Assembly: GCF_014697575.1 (NCBI RefSeq) | Contig: NZ_JACJSC010000011.1 | Location: forward strand, 90,974 to 154,973 | DNA from: Planktothrix sp. FACHB-1365 | GTDB lineage: Bacteria; Cyanobacteriota; Cyanobacteriia; Cyanobacteriales; Microcoleaceae | DNA: 64,000 nucleotides | Reading direction: 5' to 3' | In this document: piece by piece, positions 36,653-46,104 of the stretch | How the letters are laid out: each line of letters opens with the position of its first letter | Position numbering within the stretch: the first letter of the stretch is position 1 | Program-made: the position numbers and the translations under genes | Notes under the pieces: generated by a model | The model's database searches: none | What the model was told of the DNA's origin: nothing | The model's input: the letters and a program-made list of their open reading frames with translations, nothing else

Positions 36653-36913
36653 TTAAATACAGTAAAGATTGCGAATTGTCCGATTTACTAAACTTAAATA
36701 ATCATCTAATTCTTCATAAGCATCTAACTCTTTTTCTTCTTCGATAGTTAATACTGCTTGCTTTTGTTTCTCAAGTAAAGTTTCAATTCTACTTTGAATA
36801 TTTTCAGAAGCACGAAAGATAGTAATTCCTTCTATTAAACTAATGCTAATTATTCCTTCTAAGGAAAAATTTTCAGGTAAAGTTTCAAGTTTGGGTAAAG
36901 TTAAATTTTGCAT
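36653..36913 (-). CDS. small protein encoded upstream of HNH nuclease
   Basis: 86 residues. A beta-like N-terminal half (LPENFSLEGIISISLIEGITIF) is followed by a long helix (ENIQSRIETLLEKQKQAVLTIEEEKEL) and a second one (LDDYLSLVNRTIRNLYC). The gene runs in the same direction as the HNH gene with a 45-base gap, so co-expression is likely. It could be an inhibitor or specificity partner of the nuclease; there is no direct evidence for either. The family is not recognised by name. Confidence 0.6.
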   Translation of the reverse strand: MQNLTLPKLETLPENFSLEGIISISLIEGITIFRASENIQSRIETLLEKQKQAVLTIEEEKELDAYEELDDYLSLVNRTIRNLYCI

Positions 36914-36970
36914 GATTTAAACTGAATTCAAGTATATAATAGCTATCTGACTTTGTACTCTTTTAACCTA

Positions 36971-37001
36971 TTATAGCATGGCTTTTAATGCCATGCTATA
37001 A
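36971..37001. repeat. perfect 12-bp inverted repeat hairpin
   Basis: ttatagcatggc (36971-36982) and gccatgctataa (36990-37001) flank a 7-base loop between the small gene and pyrD. Both flanking genes read leftwards, so it could end the pyrD transcript, but no T-run follows on that strand. Confidence 0.7.
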
Positions 37002-37026
37002 TTGGATCTCAGCTTTCCTGTTACTG

Positions 37027-37048
37027 TTCCCTATTCCCTATTCCCTAT
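37027..37048. repeat. STRR heptamer array (ttcccta)
   Basis: Three tandem ttcccta units just beyond the pyrD stop codon. Same family as 6558-6592. Confidence 0.85.
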
Positions 37049-37054
37049 CTATCG

Positions 37055-38182
37055 TTAAGGTTTAAAACCAACAGCTTCAGAAATAGATTTTAACCCATAT
37101 TGATCTAATTTCTGTAAGAGTCCTTCTAATATTCTTTTTACCATTCCTGGCCCTTCATAAACCCAACCCGTATACACTTGAATTAAACAAGCCCCTGCGG
37201 TGATTTTTTCCCAAGCATCATCGGCGGTAAAAATTCCCCCAACGCCAATAATGGGTAACTGTCCTTGGGTATTTTGATAAATCCAACGAATCACTTCTGT
37301 AGACCGTTTCTTCAGGGGTGCGCCACTAATTCCCCCCGCTTCTTCAGTAATATAACTTCCAGTTTGGGGTAGCCATTGAGTTTTTAATCCCTCCCGTTTT
37401 ATGGTAGTATTCGTCGCAATAATTCCGGCTATTTTATGAGTTTGAGATAAATGAACAACATCGGCGATCGCATCCCATTCTAAATCCGGTGCAATCTTAA
37501 TAAAAATTGGTTTATTGTCTGTATTTTCCATTTTCAAACCCTCTATAATTTTACTTAATTGTTCAGCATCTTGAAGCGATCGCAATCCGGGGGTATTAGG
37601 AGAAGAAACATTCACAACAAAATAATCTCCATAATTCTTTAACAATTTAAAACTCCCTAAATAATCTTCTGCGGCGGCTTCTAACGGAGTAATTTTAGAT
37701 TTTCCTAAATTAATTCCAATAGGAATCATCAATTGTTGTTGGCGTTTTTCTTGTAATCGTTGCGCCAATATTTCCGCCCCTAGATTATTAAATCCCATGC
37801 GATTTAAGACCGCTTGATCTTCAACTAATCGAAATAATCGAGGTTGCGGATTTCCCGGTTGCGGATGGAGGGTAACAGTCCCTAATTCTGTAAATCCAAA
37901 TCCCAAACTTTGCCAAATTCCCGCCGCGACCCCATCCTTATCGAAACCCGCCGCTAAACCGACAGGGTTATTAAACGTTAAACCCCATAATTTCTGCTGT
38001 AAACGGACATCTTGTAAACAAAATGAGGGTCTAAGTTGAGATTCTACCCAATTTATCGGAGACTGAGACTGATTTTGGTCAATCCAACTCAAGAGTTGTA
38101 AAGCTCGATGATGTGCCCATTCGGGGTCAAGCTTTAATCCATAGAATAAAAGGGGTCTAACAGTGCTACGGTAAATATCCAA
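37055..38182 (-). CDS. pyrD: dihydroorotate dehydrogenase (quinone), class 2
   Basis: 375 residues. It oxidises dihydroorotate to orotate at the membrane, passing electrons to quinone (pyrimidine synthesis). Class 2 features: the N-terminal membrane-associated helices ([24 protein letters not shown]), [15 protein letters not shown], the FTELGTVT strand, the [11 protein letters not shown] active-site loop with the class 2 Ser base, ATNTTI and [11 protein letters not shown]. The start is a TTG at 38182. It is supported by a strong AGGAG 6-7 bases upstream and by MDIYR, the family's usual beginning. It stands alone. Confidence 0.95.
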   Translation of the reverse strand: MDIYRSTVRPLLFYGLKLDPEWAHHRALQLLSWIDQNQSQSPINWVESQLRPSFCLQDVRLQQKLWGLTFNNPVGLAAGFDKDGVAAGIWQSLGFGFTELGTVTLHPQPGNPQPRLFRLVEDQAVLNRMGFNNLGAEILAQRLQEKRQQQLMIPIGINLGKSKITPLEAAAEDYLGSFKLLKNYGDYFVVNVSSPNTPGLRSLQDAEQLSKIIEGLKMENTDNKPIFIKIAPDLEWDAIADVVHLSQTHKIAGIIATNTTIKREGLKTQWLPQTGSYITEEAGGISGAPLKKRSTEVIRWIYQNTQGQLPIIGVGGIFTADDAWEKITAGACLIQVYTGWVYEGPGMVKRILEGLLQKLDQYGLKSISEAVGFKP

Positions 38183-38428
38183 GATCGTCTCCTCTGCTTA
38201 TGTCCAGAACGCTAAAACTCAAGGGTTTCCTAAGTCCTGATTGTCAAATTTTAATTTAATGTATTTTTTGAGCAAAATCGTGAAAGACTAAGGGTAAGAT
38301 GGGATGAGAAACCAGATCAACGGGGAAAGTATTTTTTTACCTTATCCCAGAACATTGCATTTGTTGAAGATCTCCATTAAATTTTTAATTTTAAACCTAA
38401 ATTAAAGTATACGGTTTGGGAGTTTATT

Positions 38429-41254
38429 ATGGGTCTATCCGAAGAATCGATCGCATTAGATCAACCCATCATGACATTAGGGCGTGTCCTCCAGACCCTA
38501 CAAGATGAAGATAACGTTGATGTTTTAATCGAAACCACTTTAGACTATATCAAAACCGAGTTTAACTATAGTTTAATTTGGATTGGTTTATATGATCGTT
38601 TAGATCATCGCCTCCTGGGAAAAGGAGGAATTATACCCACCGAAGATTCTTGGTTACTCAAACAAAGATTTATTTTATCTCCGGGAGATTTACTCGAACA
38701 AGTTGTGATTGAATTGCGACCTGTGGTTGTTCCTGATTTAAGAGAAGAAACCCGTGCGGGGGAATGGCGAAAAGCAGCCCAAGCTTTTAATATTCAGGGC
38801 TCAATTTTATTTCCCATGCGCTACAAAGATCGGTGTTTTGGTGTAGCTTTATTAGGATCAAGTGAGTGGGGAATTTCTCCGAGTTCAATGGAAAAAGAAC
38901 TGATTTCAATGGTATTAGGAACCTTAGCCACTTCTTTATTCCAAATTGAAACCACTTGGATGTATCAACAAACCAAACGACCTGATCAACCTTTTTTTAA
39001 ACTGTTAACTCAATTTAGAACACTGAATACCTTAGATCGCTGTTTAGAAGTCGCCGTAGAAACCACCCATGAATTTATTGAACCTACGCGCACAAATGTT
39101 TATTGGTACTATCGAGAAGGACGGTATTTTTGGCGACGGGCGAGTAATCAACAAAAAATGCCCGGTATCAGTTTAATGAAACAAGCTGCTTCTGGGGTAA
39201 CGGTACAAGATTTAGGGGAATTTTATCAAGCTTTAATTTCCGATCATTTAGTCTCTATTGGCGAGTCTTATAGTTCGTTAAGAGCCGATACAACGGAACG
39301 ATTAATGGAGAAAATTCGCGCTCGATCTTTATTAGCTGTTCCCATTCTTTTTAACCAAGAAATGTTAGGATTTATTGCCGTTGAAGGACAACATCCTCGG
39401 ATTTGGCAAGAAAATGAAAAACAATTTTTGCGAGGGGTTGCTCATTTGATTTCCTTAACTGCACCCTTAGCTGAAATGGAAGCCAAAATTCGACAAATTG
39501 AACTCGATCAATCCCTAACAGCTAAAGTTACCCGTGCAATTGTAGATGATCAAGATTGGCAGTTTTCTTTAAAAACTACAGCAAATCTTTTGTGTCAACG
39601 ATTAAATGCGGGGCGGTTTTTATTAATTAAATATCAACCGGAAACCGAAGACTTTAAGATTCTTTATCAACATTATCCGTTAAATCGAACGGCTATTCCT
39701 TCCCCTTTAAATGCGCTTACTTATCAAGATTTGCAACGCTTTAAAAATCAAACTGAAATCTTAGTGGTTGAAAATTATGAGGAAGATGAAAAATTAAAAT
39801 CCTGGCGAACTCAGCTTCGAGATGCTGGAGTGCGATCGCTGATGTTGTGTCCGGTTAATGGTTATATTACAACCGGAAAAAATCAACAGCAAAAAGTTCC
39901 CCAAGAATTATTAGTAATTGGTCATGAATCTCCTCGAACTTGGGATCGAGCCGAGCAGGAATTAGTTAAAATTGTTGGCCAACAATTGAGCGTTATTTTA
40001 CATCAATGGCAACTTAATCAACAAATTCAATCTGACGAAGATTTTAATCGAGTTTTAGAGGATTGTTGGTTAACCTTACAAAAAACCGACCAATTACCAT
40101 CTATAGAACAACAATTTACCCAAGATATAGCCCAATTATTACAAAGTCCTTTAGTTGTATTATTAACCTGGATTGAAGGTTCAAAAAAAGCTAAAATTGT
40201 CAGTTGTGTGGCGCGTCAAGCAACTCTATCAATCAACACAGAACGATTAATTACGGTAGCTAAAGATCCTTTAATTCAACACGCTTTATCAACGGAAGAA
40301 TTATTTTGGTGGCCTGTACAAGAATTATCAGCTTATACTCGACAATGGTTTACCAGTTCCGTTGATAAAATATTAGTAACTGCCCTTCGCACAGCCAAGA
40401 ATCATCAGCCGACAGGTCTTTTAATTATTGCTGATCCAGAGCAAATTCATGATGAATCTCATATCTCTTTAACCATGTTGAATTTGTTAGTCATGCAATT
40501 TGCTTGGTCACGGCGCTATTTACGAATTCAAGACACGTTAAAAACCCAACATGAAGAATTACAATGGCTGAATTGGTATAAACAACGGCGCTTAGAAGAA
40601 TTATATCGAACCGTAGGCGGAGGACTGAAACAATTAAGCGAATTAAATAATTCTCCGTTTCAAGGTTCTGATCCTCAGAAAACCCAACTTTCCCATTTAC
40701 GTTATCAACAATTATTACGTCAGATGGGCAATGCTTTAGCTTCTACGAGTTCTTTAATTAAACAAGAACAATGGCGACTTCATCATCACCATGATATTGT
40801 TCCAATTACGAATTTATTACGATGGGTACGGGAACGATTAAATGCTATTATTCGCAATAAACAAATCCAATTTATTGTCAAACAAGAGGGGAATTTTAAT
40901 GTCATTGGAGATCGGATTAAACTAGAACTGGTTTGTTATGAAGTTCTATTAACAACCTGTCACCGTTCTGAACCTGGAGGCATGATTGAGGTTGTTAGTC
41001 GCCTTTGTACTGATCATGAATTAGAGCTTTTTATTACAGATTATGGTAAAATTAACCCGCAACTGATTATTGAGTTAAAAATGGGTTCCCATCCCGATTT
41101 ACTAGCTCCCTCTCTGTTAACGTCTTCTCCGGGTCAACAGCTTTTAATTTGTCAACAAATGTTAGAAAAAATGGGGGGAGACTTATTACTAGAAAAATCA
41201 GAAAATCAACCTTTGATCACCCGGATTATTTTACCCGTATCTTCTTCAAGTTGA
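38429..41254 (+). CDS. multi-GAF sensor protein with degenerate histidine-kinase core
   Basis: 941 residues, soluble. It has at least three GAF-like domains (about 15-175, 190-350, 365-520), probably with a fourth at about 530-690. There follows a helical segment (about 715-780) where a DHp domain would sit, and a Bergerat-like C-terminal domain. The kinase hallmarks are missing: no H-E-x-x-T/N-P phospho-acceptor motif, the N box reads LELVCYEVLLTTCH instead of NLLxNAxK, the G1 box is ITDYGKINP, and the end SSPGQQLLICQQMLEKMGG only echoes the G2 region. It is therefore probably a pseudokinase sensor or scaffold. recN follows 51 bases downstream on the same strand, so co-transcription is possible. 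Confidence 0.75.
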   Translation: MGLSEESIALDQPIMTLGRVLQTLQDEDNVDVLIETTLDYIKTEFNYSLIWIGLYDRLDHRLLGKGGIIPTEDSWLLKQRFILSPGDLLEQVVIELRPVVVPDLREETRAGEWRKAAQAFNIQGSILFPMRYKDRCFGVALLGSSEWGISPSSMEKELISMVLGTLATSLFQIETTWMYQQTKRPDQPFFKLLTQFRTLNTLDRCLEVAVETTHEFIEPTRTNVYWYYREGRYFWRRASNQQKMPGISLMKQAASGVTVQDLGEFYQALISDHLVSIGESYSSLRADTTERLMEKIRARSLLAVPILFNQEMLGFIAVEGQHPRIWQENEKQFLRGVAHLISLTAPLAEMEAKIRQIELDQSLTAKVTRAIVDDQDWQFSLKTTANLLCQRLNAGRFLLIKYQPETEDFKILYQHYPLNRTAIPSPLNALTYQDLQRFKNQTEILVVENYEEDEKLKSWRTQLRDAGVRSLMLCPVNGYITTGKNQQQKVPQELLVIGHESPRTWDRAEQELVKIVGQQLSVILHQWQLNQQIQSDEDFNRVLEDCWLTLQKTDQLPSIEQQFTQDIAQLLQSPLVVLLTWIEGSKKAKIVSCVARQATLSINTERLITVAKDPLIQHALSTEELFWWPVQELSAYTRQWFTSSVDKILVTALRTAKNHQPTGLLIIADPEQIHDESHISLTMLNLLVMQFAWSRRYLRIQDTLKTQHEELQWLNWYKQRRLEELYRTVGGGLKQLSELNNSPFQGSDPQKTQLSHLRYQQLLRQMGNALASTSSLIKQEQWRLHHHHDIVPITNLLRWVRERLNAIIRNKQIQFIVKQEGNFNVIGDRIKLELVCYEVLLTTCHRSEPGGMIEVVSRLCTDHELELFITDYGKINPQLIIELKMGSHPDLLAPSLLTSSPGQQLLICQQMLEKMGGDLLLEKSENQPLITRIILPVSSSS

Positions 41255-41305
41255 AGGATATTTTAAATTTATTTGAGCTTGTTTAGTTTATTTTAGTGTT
41301 TTAAT

Positions 41306-43036
41306 ATGTTGCTTTCCTTGCGAATCGAAAACTTTGCTCTCATTGATCATTTAGATTTAGATTTAGGAACAGGCTTGAATGTTTTTACCGGAGAAACGGG
41401 AGCCGGGAAATCCATTATTTTAGATGCGGTTGATGCCATTTTAGGGGGAAAAGTAGACCGCCGTTCAATTCGGACGGGAGCGACTCGATCTTTATTAGAA
41501 GCAACATTTGAGATTGAAAAAAAATGGCTTAATTGGTTAACAGAACAAGAAATTGATTTAGTGGATGGGAGTTTAATTGTTTGTAGTCGAGAAGTGGTGA
41601 TTACCGGGGATAAACTTCGCAGTCGATCACGGGTAAATGGAGTCTTAGTCAATCGTAAATTAATTGATCAACTCCGCGATCGCTTCATTGAAATTACCGC
41701 CCAAGGACAAACCTTACAATTAGGTCAACCGGAACTTCAACAGGAATGGTTAGATCTCTATGGCGGTCAAGCTTTAATCAACGCTAGAAAAGAAGTTTCC
41801 CTCGCCTATACCCAAGCTCAAACCTGTAGCCATGCTTTAGAAAAGCGTCGTCAATTTGAACAACAACGGTTACAACGATTGGATTTATTAACCTATCAAA
41901 TTCGAGAATTAGATGCAGCAACCTTAACAACACCCGATGAATTAGAACAATTACAAATAGAACATCAACGGCTGAATCATATTGTTGAACTTCAGCAACA
42001 AAGCTATCAAATTTATCAAGCTTTATATCAAAATGAAAGTGGGTTAGCGGCTGCCGATTTATTGAGCCAAGCTGAAGGTAAATTAACGGATTTAGTTGAA
42101 TATGATTCCCAACTGCAACCGATTTTAGAAATTGTCAGTGAAGCGGTGGCTCAAATTACTGAAGCTGGACGACAAATCGGCAGTTATGGCGAACAATTAG
42201 AATCCGATCCTCAACGGTTAGAAGAAGTGGAAGATCGAATTCGAGATTTGAAACAAATTTGTCGAAAATATGGGCAAAATTTAGGAGACGTGATCGAATA
42301 TTATCAACGCATTCAAACCGAATTAAAAGACTTAGAAGATGAAGATCAATCTATTGAAGCTCTTGAAGAAGCTTATCAACACACCCTGCAAACCCTAAAA
42401 GAAACCTGTCAACAGTTGACCAGTCTACGTCAAAAAGCAGCCCATCAATTAGAAACTCATTTAATTAAAGAATTGAAACCTTTAGCGATGAAAATGGTTA
42501 AATTCCAGGTCGAACTTCATCCGATTTCTCCAACCGCAACAGGAGCGGATCAGATTCGATTTTGCTTTAGTCCGAACCCCGGAGAACCTCTCCAACCCTT
42601 GGGAGCGATCGCATCTGGGGGGGAAATGAGTCGGTTTTTGTTAGCCTTAAAAGCTTGTTTTTCTCAAATTGCAGGGTCAGGAACCTTGATATTTGATGAA
42701 ATTGACGTCGGAGTATCGGGACGAGTAGCCACCGCCATTGCTCAGAAACTCCACCAACTCAGCCAACGCCATCAAGTCCTCTGTGTTACCCATCAACCTC
42801 TGGTGGCTGCTATGGGAGATCATCATTTTCGAGTCACGAAAGAAACCATTCAAACGGACTGTGATCTCAACTCCGAGGGGACTGATCCTGAAACTCGAAC
42901 CGTTGTTCGGGTCACTCCCCTGACTTCCCCCCAACGCCGGGAAGAACTCGCTCAATTGGCCAGTGGAGAATCGGCCCAAGAAGCGATCGCCTTCGCCGAG
43001 TCCCTCTTGAGTCAAGCTGCATTGATGAAGAAATAG
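41306..43036 (+). CDS. recN: DNA repair protein RecN
   Basis: 576 residues, the usual size. RecN is an SMC-like ATPase that acts in double-strand break repair. Walker A is at about 30-38 (FTGETGAGKSIILDAV). A long coiled-coil follows (about 155-375, rich in Gln/Glu/Leu). The ABC signature region is AIASGGEMSRFLLALK, Walker B is GTLIFDEIDVGVSG, and the H-loop is VLCVTHQPLVAAM. The ATG follows 51 bases after the GAF-protein stop. It ends SLLSQAALMKK. Confidence 0.96.
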   Translation: MLLSLRIENFALIDHLDLDLGTGLNVFTGETGAGKSIILDAVDAILGGKVDRRSIRTGATRSLLEATFEIEKKWLNWLTEQEIDLVDGSLIVCSREVVITGDKLRSRSRVNGVLVNRKLIDQLRDRFIEITAQGQTLQLGQPELQQEWLDLYGGQALINARKEVSLAYTQAQTCSHALEKRRQFEQQRLQRLDLLTYQIRELDAATLTTPDELEQLQIEHQRLNHIVELQQQSYQIYQALYQNESGLAAADLLSQAEGKLTDLVEYDSQLQPILEIVSEAVAQITEAGRQIGSYGEQLESDPQRLEEVEDRIRDLKQICRKYGQNLGDVIEYYQRIQTELKDLEDEDQSIEALEEAYQHTLQTLKETCQQLTSLRQKAAHQLETHLIKELKPLAMKMVKFQVELHPISPTATGADQIRFCFSPNPGEPLQPLGAIASGGEMSRFLLALKACFSQIAGSGTLIFDEIDVGVSGRVATAIAQKLHQLSQRHQVLCVTHQPLVAAMGDHHFRVTKETIQTDCDLNSEGTDPETRTVVRVTPLTSPQRREELAQLASGESAQEAIAFAESLLSQAALMKK

Positions 43037-43202
43037 GGAGGCAGGGGATGTAAACTTTTTCTATAACCCATAAAAGTAATTAATTTGCGAACATAGTAGA
43101 GGCTGTCAGAATCCTTTTGACACCAAAAACTCTAAAATTATGACAAAATAAAGCTATTAATTGCTAACTAATATGAAATCTTTAAATGTTTGCTACACAT
43201 CT

Positions 43203-43221
43203 CCCCCCTTTTTAAGGGGGG
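43203..43221. repeat. C/G-run hairpin repeat
   Basis: cccccctt ttt aagggggg forms an 8-bp hairpin, then gttgggggggatc. This short dispersed repeat is common in cyanobacterial genomes (from memory). It extends an open frame upstream of the first Uma2 gene, but the real start is at 43286. Confidence 0.8.
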
Positions 43222-43285
43222 TTGGGGGGGATCATCTGTAGCGTTCATAATGGGATTTCATATAATAATATATGAGGATAGGACT

Positions 43286-43861
43286 ATGAATGCTTTAACT
43301 GTTAATTTGAAATCATTAATAGAAATGACGGATGAGCAGTTTTTTCAGCTATGTCAAAACAACCGAGAATTGAGATTTGAAAGAAATGCAAATGGAGAAC
43401 TAATAATTATGCCGCCAACGGGAGGAGAAACAGGAAACAAAAATGCGAGAATCACTCAACAGATAATGAATTGGACTGATGCTGATGGTACTGGCATTGC
43501 TTTTGATTCTTCGACTTGTTTTAAATTGCCTAATGGTGCAGATCGTTCTCCCGATGCTTCTTGGATCAAGTTAGAAAGATGGGATGCTTTAACTGATGAG
43601 GAAAAACAAAAGTTTCCCCCTATTTGTCCTGATTTTGTAATTGAGTTACTTTCTCCTAGTGATAGTTTGAAGACGACACAGGAAAAGATGAAGGAATATA
43701 TAGATAATGGTGTGGGTTTGGGTATATTAATTAATCGTAAATCTCGTCAAGTAGAGATTTATAGACCCGAAAAAGAGGTTGAGGTTTTAGATTCTCCTGC
43801 TACGGTTTCGGGGGAAGATGTTTTAAAGGGTTTTGTGTTAAATTTGGAGATGATTTGGTAA
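43286..43861 (+). CDS. Uma2 family endonuclease-like protein, copy 1
   Basis: 191 residues of the Uma2 (DUF820) family, a PD-(D/E)xK nuclease fold abundant in cyanobacteria; the biological role is unknown. The likely active-site residues are Asp90 (SPDASW), Glu120 (CPDFVIELLSPSD) and Lys134/136 (EKMKEY). The ATG at 43286 was chosen because all four tandem copies begin MNA.TVNL after gaggata; the frame open further upstream comes from the C/G hairpin repeat. It is the first of four tandem near-copies, 702 bases from the next. Its residues 51-72 (NKNARITQQIMNWTDADG) differ most from the others. Confidence 0.85.
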   Translation: MNALTVNLKSLIEMTDEQFFQLCQNNRELRFERNANGELIIMPPTGGETGNKNARITQQIMNWTDADGTGIAFDSSTCFKLPNGADRSPDASWIKLERWDALTDEEKQKFPPICPDFVIELLSPSDSLKTTQEKMKEYIDNGVGLGILINRKSRQVEIYRPEKEVEVLDSPATVSGEDVLKGFVLNLEMIW

Positions 43862-43987
43862 ATTGCGATCGCCACTTCAAAAAAATCAAACAGCGATCGC
43901 GAAGATCAAAAAGGAATATTCAGTTAATATAGAATAGGATATGAGATCGTTAAAATTTCTCCCCGAACATTCAATGAGGATAGGACT
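43862..43987 (+). repeat. 126-bp intergenic spacer repeat of Uma2 array, unit 1
   Basis: Almost identical to 44564-44689 and in part to 45113-45162. It contains two HIP1-like sites (gcgatcgc; the second array copy has one altered) and the common 5' leader (ttctccccgaacattcaatg, then gaggata). The leader likely carries the ribosome site of each copy. Confidence 0.9.
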
Positions 43988-44563
43988 ATGAATGCTTTAA
44001 CTGTCAATTTGAAATCATTAATAGAAATGACGGATGATCAGTTTTTTCAACTCTGTCAAAACAACCGGGAATTGAGATTTGAGAGAAATGCAAATGGAGA
44101 GTTAATAATTATGCCACCAACGGGAGGAGAAACGGGAAATCGTAATGGTAGACTAAATCAACAATTATTTAATTGGACTGATGCTGATGGTACTGGCATT
44201 GCTTTTGATTCTTCGACTTGTTTTAAATTGCCTAATGGTGCAGATCGTTCTCCCGATGCTTCTTGGATCAAGTTAGAAAGATGGGATGCTTTAACTGATG
44301 AGGAAAAACAAAAGTTTCCCCCTATTTGCCCTGATTTTGTAATTGAGTTACTTTCTCCTAGTGATAGTTTGAAGACGACACAGGAAAAGATGAAGGAATA
44401 TATAGATAATGGTGTGGGTTTGGGTATATTAATTAATCGTAAATCTCGTCAAGTAGAGATTTATAGACCCGGAAAAGAGGTTGAGGTTTTAGATTCTCCT
44501 GCTACGATTTCAGGGGAAGATGTTTTAAAGGATTTTGTGTTAAATTTGGAGATGATTTGGTAA
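43988..44563 (+). CDS. Uma2 family endonuclease-like protein, copy 2
   Basis: 191 residues. The same PD-(D/E)xK candidate residues as copy 1 are intact. It is nearly identical to copy 1 except in residues 50-62 (GNRNGRLNQQLFNW) and a few changes near the end (PGKEVE, VLKDFVL). The nucleotide identity over the last two thirds is almost complete, implying recent duplication or ongoing gene conversion. Spacer and leader are also copied. Co-transcription of the whole array is likely, as spacers lack terminators. Confidence 0.85.
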   Translation: MNALTVNLKSLIEMTDDQFFQLCQNNRELRFERNANGELIIMPPTGGETGNRNGRLNQQLFNWTDADGTGIAFDSSTCFKLPNGADRSPDASWIKLERWDALTDEEKQKFPPICPDFVIELLSPSDSLKTTQEKMKEYIDNGVGLGILINRKSRQVEIYRPGKEVEVLDSPATISGEDVLKDFVLNLEMIW

Positions 44564-44689
44564 ATTGCGATCACCACTTCAAAAAAATCAAACAGCGATC
44601 GCGAAGATCAAAAAGGAATATTCAGTTAATATAGAATAGGATATGAGATCGTTAAAATTTCTCCCCGAACATTCAATGAGGATAGGACT
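44564..44689 (+). repeat. 126-bp intergenic spacer repeat of Uma2 array, unit 2
   Basis: Nearly identical to 43862-43987. One HIP1 site has mutated (attgcgatcacc). Confidence 0.9.
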
Positions 44690-45112
44690 ATGAATGCTTT
44701 AACTGTCAATTTAGATTCAGTAATAAAAATGACTGATGACCAGTTTTTCAAGCTATGTCAAAATAACCGGGAATTGAGATTTGAAAGAAATGCCAATGGA
44801 GAATTAATTATTATGCCACCAACGGGAGGAGAAACGGGAAATCGTAATGCGAGTATTACTGCTCAAGTTTGGATTTGGAATGAGCAAAATAAGGAGGGTA
44901 TAGTTTTTGATTCTTCCACTTGTTTTAAATTGCCTAATGGTGCAGATCGTTCTCCTGATGCTTCTTGGGTCAAGTTAGAAAGATGGGATGCTTTAACTGA
45001 TGAAGAAAAACAAAAGTTTCCCCCTATTTGTCCTGATTTTGTGATTGAGTTACTTTCTCCTAGTGATAGTTTGAAAACCACACAGGAAAAGATGAAGGAA
45101 TATATAGAATAG
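44690..45112 (+). pseudogene. Uma2 family protein, copy 3, C-terminally truncated
   Basis: 140 residues instead of 191. The candidate catalytic Asp, Glu and Lys remain, but the last 51 residues (GLGILINRKS onward, the final strands of the fold) are missing. The reading frame runs from ggaatatataga directly into taggatatgagat, which belongs to the intergenic spacer, so a 229-bp deletion between short atataga repeats removed the 3' end and most of the spacer. The spacing to copy 4 is 473 bases rather than 702, as this predicts. N-terminus and residues 51-72 match copy 4, not copies 1 and 2. Whether the short protein folds is unclear. Confidence 0.85.
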
Positions 45113-45162
45113 GATATGAGATAGTTAAAATTTCTCCCCGAACATTCAATGAGGATATGACA

Positions 45163-45738
45163 ATGAATGCTGTAACTGTCAATTTAGATTCAGTAATAAA
45201 AATGACTGATGACCAGTTTTTCAAGCTATGTCAAAATAACCGGGAATTGAGATTTGAAAGAAATGCCAATGGAGAATTAATAATTATGCCACCAACGGGA
45301 GGAGAAACGGGAAATCATAATGCGGGTATTACTGCTCAAGTTTGGATTTGGAATGAGCAAAATAAGGAGGGTATAGTTTTTGATTCTTCGACTTGTTTTA
45401 AATTGCCTAATGGTGCAGATCGTTCTCCCGATGCGTCTTGGATCAAGTTAGAAAGATGGGATGCTTTAACTGATGAGGAAAAACAAAAGTTTCCCCCTAT
45501 TTGTCCTGATTTTGTGATTGAGTTACTTTCTCCTAGTGATAGTTTGAAGACGACACAAGAAAAGATGAGGGAATATATAGATAATGGTCTGCGTTTGGGT
45601 ATATTAATTAATCGTAAATCTTGTCAAGTAGAGATTTATAGACCCGAAAAAGAGGTTGAGTTTTTAGATTCTCCTGCTACGGTTTCGGGGGAAGATGTTT
45701 TAAAGGATTTTGTGTTAAATTTGGAGATGATTTGGTAA
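45163..45738 (+). CDS. Uma2 family endonuclease-like protein, copy 4
   Basis: 191 residues from the ATG at 45163 (an ATG at 45157 would add two residues; 45163 is the position conserved in all copies). Putative active-site residues are kept. The N-terminal third (NLDSVIKMTDDQFFKLCQ) and the variable segment (NHNAGITAQVWIWNEQNKEG) match copy 3, while the C-terminal half matches copies 1 and 2. This makes it a mosaic. It has small changes of its own, such as LRLG for VGLG and SCQV for SRQV. It is followed by converging higA. Confidence 0.85.
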   Translation: MNAVTVNLDSVIKMTDDQFFKLCQNNRELRFERNANGELIIMPPTGGETGNHNAGITAQVWIWNEQNKEGIVFDSSTCFKLPNGADRSPDASWIKLERWDALTDEEKQKFPPICPDFVIELLSPSDSLKTTQEKMREYIDNGLRLGILINRKSCQVEIYRPEKEVEFLDSPATVSGEDVLKDFVLNLEMIW

Positions 45739-45775
45739 ATTGCGATCGCATTCCCTATACCCAAAATTTATCTAT

Positions 45776-46090
45776 CTAAACTTGAACTAACGGCTGATTG
45801 TTTATAGATGAACGAGGTTGAATCGTCTTTTTAATTTCTTCTCCCGCTAACTCTTCGGCTAGGCGTAACTCATAAGCTTTTTGCAAATTAAGCCATAGCT
45901 CTGCACCCGTGCCAAACCATCGTCCTAGACGTAATGCCGTGTCAGCAGTAATACCTCTTTGCCCTTTGAGAATTTGCGTAATCCGATTTGTGGGTATATG
46001 GAGCGATCGCGCTAATTCTGATGCACTAATTCCCAGTTCTTTTAATTCATCAGATAAGATTTCGCCAGGGTGAATTGCAGGTCTTGCCAT
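45776..46090 (-). CDS. higA: HigA-family antitoxin
   Basis: 104 residues. XRE-type helix-turn-helix of the HigA/VapI family: the signature HPGEILSDELKELGISASELARSL at the start (seen as RPAIHPGEIL, ELARSLHIPTNRI) and GQRGITADTALRLGRWFGTGAELWLNLQ. It binds its toxin and represses the operon. An aggag ribosome site precedes the ATG, and the gene lies 14 bases after the toxin's original stop, the usual higB-higA order. The toxin is frameshifted (46105-46388), so this is probably an orphan antitoxin. A HIP1 site lies inside the gene. Confidence 0.92.
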   Translation of the reverse strand: MARPAIHPGEILSDELKELGISASELARSLHIPTNRITQILKGQRGITADTALRLGRWFGTGAELWLNLQKAYELRLAEELAGEEIKKTIQPRSSINNQPLVQV

Positions 46091-46104
46091 AGTTTTTTTC
46101 TCCT

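Noticed and set aside
43190..43285. N-terminal extension of Uma2 copy 1
   Set aside because: It comes from a C/G hairpin repeat and is absent from the other three copies.
43286..45738. Diversity-generating retroelement
   Set aside because: Variation between Uma2 copies is localised, but no reverse transcriptase or template repeat is seen.
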